A stretch of 64,000 bases of DNA, from contig JABMLH010000007.1 in assembly GCA_013205085.1 (NCBI GenBank), positions 1 through 64,000 of the forward strand, given 5' to 3'. Under the pieces are notes generated by a model that did not search any database, was not told where the DNA came from, and saw only the letters and a program-made list of their open reading frames with translations. This document shows, piece by piece, positions 59,115 to 64,000 of the stretch. Positions within the stretch are counted from its first letter, which is position 1. Each line of letters opens with the position of its first letter. This DNA comes from Microbacteriaceae bacterium VKM Ac-2854 (lineage in GTDB: Bacteria > Actinomycetota > Actinomycetes > Actinomycetales > Microbacteriaceae). The position numbers and the translations under genes were made by a program.

Positions 59115-60539
59115 TTGGCAGACGACACGTCCATCAAGGACGCATGGAACGTCGTACTCGGCGCACTCTCCCAGGACGAACGCATCACCGCGCCCCTGTA
59201 CGGCTTCGTCTCGCTCGTCGAGCCCAAGGGCATCATGGCGGGCACCTTCTATCTCGAGGTGCCGAACGAGTTCACTCGCGGGATGCTCGAGCAGCGTGTC
59301 CGTGTGCCGCTGCTGAACGCGATCGGCACCCTCGACGACAACCTCGGCGTCGCGACGTTCGCCATCGTGGTGAATCCCGACATCGAGCAGGAGCCCAGCT
59401 CACTCGCCCAACCCGTCGAGCAGGCGAGCTACATCGACGCGGGCCTCGTCCAGCAGGGGCTCACCTCCCCCGTCCGCGCGGTCGAGGACGTCCAGCCCGG
59501 TCCGGCCAACGACACCCGGCTGAACCCCAAGTACAACTTCGACAACTTCGTCATCGGCGGCTCCAACCGCTTCGCTCATGCCGCCGCGGTCGCCGTCGCC
59601 GAAGCGCCGGCCAAGGCCTACAACCCGCTCTTCGTCTACGGCGACTCCGGGCTGGGCAAGACCCACCTGCTGCACGCGATCGGCCACTACGCGATGAGCC
59701 TGTACCCGGGCATCCGCGTGCGCTACGTGTCGAGCGAGGAGTTCACCAACGACTTCATCAACTCGATCGCGAACAACCGCGGCTCCGCGTTCCAGTCGCG
59801 CTACCGCAACATCGACATCCTGCTGATCGACGACATCCAGTTCCTGCAGGGCAAGGCGGAGACGCAGGAAGCGTTCTTCCACACCTTCAACACCCTGCAC
59901 GATCACAACAAGCAGGTCGTGATCACCTCCGACCTGCCGCCGAAGGCCCTCACCGGGTTCGAGGATCGGATGCGCTCGCGCTTCGAGTGGGGCCTGATCA
60001 CGGATGTGCAGGCGCCCGACCTCGAGACCCGCATCGCGATCCTGCGCAAGAAGGCCGTCAGCGAGAAGCTGCACGTGCCGGACGACATCCTCGAGTTCAT
60101 GGCCTCGAAGGTGTCCAGCAACATCCGCGAGCTCGAGGGCACCCTCATCCGCGTCACCGCGTTCGCGAGCCTGAACCGCACGCCGGTCGACATGACGCTG
60201 GTGCAGACGGTGCTGAAGGACCTGATCACGCTCGACGAGGACAACGTCATCTCGCCGGTCGACATCATCAATCACACCGCCGACTACTTCAAGCTCACGG
60301 TGGACGACCTGTACGGCTCCTCGCGCTCGCAGGCCGTCGCCACGGCTCGTCAGATCGCGATGTACCTGTGCCGCGAGCTGACGAACCTCTCGCTGCCGAA
60401 GATCGGCCAGCTCTTCGGCAACCGCGACCACACCACGGTGATGTACGCGAACAAGAAGATCTCCGAGCTGATGAAGGAACGCCGCTCGATCTACAACCAG
60501 GTCACCGAGCTGACCACCCGCATCAAGCAGAACCGCTGA
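59115..60539 (+). CDS. dnaA: Chromosomal replication initiator DnaA
   Basis: 474 aa. N-terminal domain I; linker; AAA+ ATPase with Walker A FVYGDSGLGKTHLLHAIGHY and Walker B DILLIDDIQFL, plus the sensor region SDLPPKAL; C-terminal domain IV with the box-recognition signature FGNRDHTTVMYANKKI. The start is probably TTG 59115 after GGGGAAG, giving (M)ADDTSIKDAWNVVLGAL; the in-frame ATG at 59016 would add 33 Arg-rich residues unlike the family. DnaA boxes lie on both sides. Confidence 0.97.
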   Translation: MADDTSIKDAWNVVLGALSQDERITAPLYGFVSLVEPKGIMAGTFYLEVPNEFTRGMLEQRVRVPLLNAIGTLDDNLGVATFAIVVNPDIEQEPSSLAQPVEQASYIDAGLVQQGLTSPVRAVEDVQPGPANDTRLNPKYNFDNFVIGGSNRFAHAAAVAVAEAPAKAYNPLFVYGDSGLGKTHLLHAIGHYAMSLYPGIRVRYVSSEEFTNDFINSIANNRGSAFQSRYRNIDILLIDDIQFLQGKAETQEAFFHTFNTLHDHNKQVVITSDLPPKALTGFEDRMRSRFEWGLITDVQAPDLETRIAILRKKAVSEKLHVPDDILEFMASKVSSNIRELEGTLIRVTAFASLNRTPVDMTLVQTVLKDLITLDEDNVISPVDIINHTADYFKLTVDDLYGSSRSQAVATARQIAMYLCRELTNLSLPKIGQLFGNRDHTTVMYANKKISELMKERRSIYNQVTELTTRIKQNR

Positions 60540-61169
60540 ATCCTCGGGGTCTGCTCCTCGTTCCTCGTCGGCGCTCGTCCCACCCGCTGGTTGAGCCTGC
60601 CGAAACCGATCAGCTCTGCGAGCGATAAATCTTCGGATGCAGGCTGCCTCGCGCGGAGCCGCGTGCTCACACTCCGACGAGCTGCATCACGACCGAAGTG
60701 ATTTCGGCAGGCTCAATCAGCATCAGCGGAACGACGGGCGGCTCGGCGCCCCTGGACTGAAACGATTCATAGGAGTAGCACCTACCCGAATCCGTCGATT
60801 TCCACACGTGTGTACAACCTGTGGATAACTGTGGACAACCGGGCTCGGGGTGTGAGCGGATCCGGGGCGGCTGTGGAACGGGGCCGGCTCGACGGATTCT
60901 CTCCACAGCGCCTCCACCGACGTTCCGACAGCGCCTCCACAGGGCGAGCATCCGTCGATCCCAGGGCGCAGTAGGGGTTAGCGCCGCTTTCCACAGTTTC
61001 CACAGGCGTTAACACTGTTAACCAAGATCTCTCTTTAATGAAGCCCGCCCGACAACCTTGTGGAGGACGATGCCGACGCCTCCTCGGCGCCAGCGGTCGA
61101 ACCACACGAATCCGCGGTGCGAGTAGCATGGGCACCTGTCTGTGTCTGCACTACGTCAGGGGTGTCCGC
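60540..61169. other. Probable chromosomal origin (oriC), dnaA-dnaN intergenic region
   Basis: 630 nt without a gene. It has a DnaA-box cluster: TTTCCACAC (60801), TGTGGATAA (60822-60830, perfect), TGTGGACAA (60832-60840), TCTCCACAG (60902), and two TTTCCACAG (60990, 60999). Next follows the most AT-rich stretch, with GTTAAC repeated around ACT (61010-61024) and TCTCTTTAAT, a candidate unwinding element. The left third is taken up by a family B inverted repeat (60585-60721). Few boxes are perfect matches. Confidence 0.8.
60585..60721. repeat. Family B inverted repeat inside the origin region
   Basis: CGCTGGTTGAGCCTGCCGAA (from 60585) and ATTTCGGCAGGCTCAATCAG (from 60701) form terminal inverted repeats of a 137-nt element just after dnaA. 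The interior has no open frame. Confidence 0.8.
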
Positions 61170-62321
61170 GTGAGGTTCCAAGCCAATCGAGATGTGTTCA
61201 GTGAGGCCGTCTCCTTCGCGGTGAAGCTCCTCCCCCAGCGCACGACGCTGCCGATCCTCTCCGGCGTGTTGATCGAGGCGACGGCGGAGGGTCTGACTCT
61301 CTCGTCGTTCGACTACGAGGTCTCCGCTCAGACGCAGATCGCCGCCGACGTCGAGGAGACCGGCACAGTGCTCGTCAGCGGTCGACTCCTGGCCGATATC
61401 TCCTCGCGGCTGCCGAACGCGCCGGTCCGCGTCGCGACGGAGGAATCCCGCGTCACGGTCGCGTGCGGATCCGCGAACTTCACGCTGCTGCAGATGCCTG
61501 TGGAGGAGTACCCGAGCATCCCCGAGATCGACGCGTCGACCGGGCTGGTGCCGGCGGACGCCTTCTCGGCGGCCATCTCGCAGGTCGCCGTGGCCGCCTC
61601 CCGCGATGACGTGACTCCGGTGATCACCGGAGTGCAGCTCGAGGTGACCGAGAACACGATCGGTCTCGTCGCGACCGATCGCTACCGCGTCGCCGTCCGC
61701 GAGATCGACTGGGACAACGGCGACAACCCCACTCCGACCGAGCCCCTGACCGCTCTCGTGCCCGCTCGAACGCTGCAGGAGGTCGGCAAGACCTTCGGCC
61801 ACTCCGGCACGGTGTCGATCGCGATCACGAACCGCGACGAGCGCGAACTGATCGCTTTCACCGCCGACAAGAAGACGGTGACCTCGCTGCTGATCAAGGG
61901 CAACTTCCCGCCCGTCAAGCGCCTCTTCCCCCAGAACGTCGAGAATTACGCGGTGATGTCGACCAGCGACCTCATCGAGGCGACGCGCCGTGTCTCGTTG
62001 GTGCTCGAGCGTGAGGCGGCCCTGCGCTTCACCTTCACGCAGGACGGCCTGAACCTCGAGGCCATCGGCTCCGAGCAGGCTCAGGCCTCGGAGGCGATCG
62101 ACGCGATCGTCACGGGTGGCGACATGGTGGTCTCACTGAAGCCGCAGTTCCTGCTCGACGGCCTCGCGGCGGTGCACTCGGAGTTCGTGCGCATCGCGTT
62201 CACGAAGACCGACAACCCCAACAAGCCCGGCCCGGTGCTGATCACCGCGCAGACCTCGCGCGAGCAGCCGGGCAACGACTCCTACCGCTACCTGCTGCAG
62301 CCCAACCTGCTGCTGCGCTAG
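61170..62321 (+). CDS. dnaN: DNA polymerase III sliding clamp (beta subunit)
   Basis: 383 aa three-domain clamp. MRFQANRDVFSEAVSFAVKL, LPILSGVLIEA, ATDRYRVAVREI and a C-terminal YLLQPNLLLR correspond to DnaN. It encircles DNA and tethers polymerase III. GTG 61170 has AGGGG upstream; the frame remains open further upstream without family similarity. Confidence 0.97.
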   Translation: MRFQANRDVFSEAVSFAVKLLPQRTTLPILSGVLIEATAEGLTLSSFDYEVSAQTQIAADVEETGTVLVSGRLLADISSRLPNAPVRVATEESRVTVACGSANFTLLQMPVEEYPSIPEIDASTGLVPADAFSAAISQVAVAASRDDVTPVITGVQLEVTENTIGLVATDRYRVAVREIDWDNGDNPTPTEPLTALVPARTLQEVGKTFGHSGTVSIAITNRDERELIAFTADKKTVTSLLIKGNFPPVKRLFPQNVENYAVMSTSDLIEATRRVSLVLEREAALRFTFTQDGLNLEAIGSEQAQASEAIDAIVTGGDMVVSLKPQFLLDGLAAVHSEFVRIAFTKTDNPNKPGPVLITAQTSREQPGNDSYRYLLQPNLLLR

Positions 62322-62438
62322 CAACGTCCCCGACGGGGGCGCTGTCCCGCCCCTGCAACCATCCCGTTCGCAGCGCCGCGACTTCCCGCTCCCGACGAGC
62401 GCTCGCCCGCCGGCCAATCCCTCCACGGAAGGTTCACC

Positions 62439-63326
62439 ATGCACATCGGACTCGTCGGACTCGGCAAGATGGGCGACAACATGCGCTCGCGGCTCCGGAG
62501 CAAGGGAGTCGAGGTCACCGGTTACGACCGCAACCCCGACGTCTCTGACGCCGCCTCCATCGACGAGATGATCGCCGCTCTGCCCGCCCCCCGCATCGTC
62601 TGGATCATGGTGCCGGCCGGCCCCATCACCGACAGCGTGGTGACCGAGCTCTCCGAGAAGCTCAGCGAGGGCGACCTCGTGATCGACGGCGGCAACTCCC
62701 GCTTCACCGAGGACTTCAAGCACGACGCGCTGCTCAAGCCCAAGGGCATCCACTACATCGACGCCGGCGTCTCCGGCGGCGTCTGGGGCCTGCAGAACGG
62801 CTACGGCCTGATGGTCGGCGGCCCGGCCGAGCTGGTCGAGTACGCCATGCCCGTCTTCGACGCGCTGCGCCCCGAGGGCGACCGCGCCGAGGGTTTTGTG
62901 CACGTCGGCGAGGTCGGCGCGGGTCACTACGCGAAGATGGTGCACAACGGCATCGAGTACGCGCTGATGCAGGCGTACGCCGAGGGCTACGAGCTGCTCG
63001 ACACCCGTAAGGACATCATCAAGGACGTCACCGGCACCTTCAAGGCGTGGCAGAAGGGCACCGTCGTGCGCTCTTGGCTGCTCGATCTGCTGGTGCGCGC
63101 GCTGGAGCAGGACCCGGAGTTCGAGCACATCGAGGGCTACGTCCAGGACTCGGGCGAGGGCCGCTGGACCATCGAGGAGGCGATCGCGAACGCCGTGCCG
63201 GTGCCCACGATCTCGGCCTCGATCTTCGCCCGCTTCGTCTCCCGCCAGGAGGACTCCCCTGCCATGAAGGCCGTCGCCGCCCTGCGCAACCAGTTCGGTG
63301 GCCACAGCGTCAAGGCCGTCGACTGA
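62439..63326 (+). CDS. gnd: 6-phosphogluconate dehydrogenase (short, GndZ-type)
   Basis: 295 aa. Rossmann motif IGLVGLGKMGDNM, substrate site DAGVSGGVWGLQNGYGLMVGG, and catalytic Lys/His in GAGHYAKMVHNGIEYALMQ. It is the short form found between dnaN and recF in many actinobacteria, probably NAD-dependent. It decarboxylates 6-phosphogluconate to ribulose 5-phosphate. GGAAGG precedes ATG 62439. Confidence 0.95.
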   Translation: MHIGLVGLGKMGDNMRSRLRSKGVEVTGYDRNPDVSDAASIDEMIAALPAPRIVWIMVPAGPITDSVVTELSEKLSEGDLVIDGGNSRFTEDFKHDALLKPKGIHYIDAGVSGGVWGLQNGYGLMVGGPAELVEYAMPVFDALRPEGDRAEGFVHVGEVGAGHYAKMVHNGIEYALMQAYAEGYELLDTRKDIIKDVTGTFKAWQKGTVVRSWLLDLLVRALEQDPEFEHIEGYVQDSGEGRWTIEEAIANAVPVPTISASIFARFVSRQEDSPAMKAVAALRNQFGGHSVKAVD

Positions 63327-63421
63327 GTCGATACGACTTTTCTCCTCCTTCGTCGTCGAAAAGCCCGCAGTCGGCTTCGCGACGGTGAAAGTCCTGTAGA
63401 GCGTCCTACGATCGCCTACGA

Positions 63422-63443
63422 CGAAATGCTGCAACGCATTTCG
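63422..63443. terminator. Small hairpin in the gnd-recF gap
   Basis: CGAAATGC and GCATTTCG form a perfect 8-bp stem with a 6-nt loop. No T-run follows, so a terminator role is uncertain. Confidence 0.35.
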
Positions 63444-63487
63444 CCGGTTACGCTCGCGCGGAGACAGTTGCGTTCGCGACGGAGTTC

Positions 63488-63544
63488 GCTGGTTGAGCTT
63501 GCCGAAACCACCCGAGGCCGGTGGTTTCGGCGAGCTCAACCAGC
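63488..63544. repeat. Family B inverted repeat before recF
   Basis: GCTGGTTGAGCTTGCCGAAA and TTTCGGCGAGCTCAACCAGC form a compact hairpin with a 26-bp, nearly perfect stem and a 7-nt loop. It ends 10 nt before the recF ribosome-binding site, so it may separate gnd and recF transcription. Confidence 0.85.
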
Positions 63545-63568
63545 ACGTTGGAGGAAGGAGGTCGCAGC

Positions 63569-64000
63569 ATGCACGTCACGCAGCTGGCGCTCACCGACTT
63601 CCGGAACTACGAGACCGCCGATATCGAACTCGTGCCGGGGCCGAACCTGTTCGTCGGGCGCAATGGGCAGGGTAAGACGAACCTCGTCGAGTCGCTCGGT
63701 TACCTCTCCACCCTCGGCTCGCATCGGGTCTCGAGCGATCAGGCGATGATCCGGGCCGGCCGCGACGCTGCCGTGATCCGGGCGCGACTGCGCAACGGCG
63801 ACCGCGAGCTGCTGGCCGAGGTGCAGATCAATCGCTCCTCCCCCAACCGCGCGCAGATCAACCGCGGCGGCATCAAGCCGCGCGAGTTGCCGCGCTACTT
63901 CTCCTCCGTGCTGTTCGCGCCGGAGGACCTGCTGCTCATCCGCGGCGATCCCTCGGCCCGACGTCGCTTCTTCGACCAGCTGATCGTGCTGCGCGCCCCG
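63569..64000 (+). CDS. recF: DNA replication/repair protein RecF (5' part only)
   Basis: First 144 codons; the gene continues past the window. MHVTQLALTDFRNYETADIE and Walker A LFVGRNGQGKTNLVESLGYL, then LFAPEDLLLIRGDPSARRRF, are diagnostic of RecF, an SMC-like ATPase that helps load RecA at gaps. A strong AAGGAGG (63555-63561) lies 7 nt before ATG 63569. Confidence 0.97.
   Translation, partial: MHVTQLALTDFRNYETADIELVPGPNLFVGRNGQGKTNLVESLGYLSTLGSHRVSSDQAMIRAGRDAAVIRARLRNGDRELLAEVQINRSSPNRAQINRGGIKPRELPRYFSSVLFAPEDLLLIRGDPSARRRFFDQLIVLRAP

Noticed and set aside
63343-63420. Possible small RNA in the gnd-recF gap
   Set aside because: Short repeated GTAG/CGTCG motifs are present but no promoter with terminator pair could be supported.
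1-64000. tRNA, rRNA, prophage, transposase or secondary-metabolite genes
   Set aside because: No cloverleaf with CCA-adjacent sequence, no rRNA-like conserved stretch, and no integrase, transposase, capsid, PKS or NRPS domain was seen on either strand.

Overview
This is a GC-rich window (roughly 68-70% by eye) from an actinobacterial chromosome, and it includes the replication origin. The gene order gnd-recF after dnaN, the GC content and the codon use best fit the Micrococcales, probably Microbacteriaceae. The genus cannot be fixed by reading alone. The right end is the classical origin neighbourhood: trxB-trxA, parB-parA-rsmG-jag-yidC-yidD-rnpA-rpmH on the minus strand, then dnaA-dnaN-gnd-recF on the plus strand. 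recF runs off the end. Five parS-like sites lie between 48.1 and 55.5 kb, and DnaA-box clusters lie on both sides of dnaA.

The left 46 kb is mostly catabolic and accessory. 0.2-4.9 kb: a tightly overlapping acid-sugar operon (DUF1537 kinase, LtnD-like dehydrogenase, GntP permease, class II aldolase), bracketed by two same-orientation copies of a palindromic repeat. 5.0-8.4 kb: a membrane protein with an MprF-like lysyltransferase domain and a double TetR regulator. 8.6-19.1 kb: two glycoside systems, MFS transporter plus GH3 enzyme, and an ABC importer plus GH42 beta-galactosidase with a LacI regulator. 19.3-23.1 kb: DUF6049 protein and MurJ, which in actinobacteria normally sit close to trxB. 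Here 23.7 kb separates murJ from trxB.

That interval holds small stress and housekeeping genes (two hydrolases, Pr6Pr membrane protein, OhrR/OsmC, Dabb protein). Next comes an ABC importer operon with a dihydrodipicolinate-synthase-family enzyme, a DUF4862 protein and an aldo/keto reductase. It carries a perfect 14-bp palindrome that recurs in front of a LacI gene 3.6 kb away. A TetR/MFS efflux pair, a lipoprotein, a dienelactone-hydrolase-like protein and DUF4287 follow. A complete histidine utilisation cluster comes last (hutH-hutU-AllC-like amidohydrolase-hutF-hutI), with a divergent IclR regulator and a perfect palindrome between them.

Many intergenic spaces hold structured repeats. Family A is a 62-bp palindrome (three copies). 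Family B is built on GGTTGAGCCTGCCGAAACC (five loci, two of them close to oriC). Family C is built on GCGAAAAGTTGCAG (two copies). There are also several unrelated 105-135 nt imperfect inverted repeats. No rRNA, tRNA, CRISPR array, prophage or transposase gene was found. The most promising undescribed biology is the DHDPS/DUF4862 catabolic operon with its LacI regulon, the acid-sugar operon with an unusual aldolase, and the layout of parS sites inside terminators and coding sequence.
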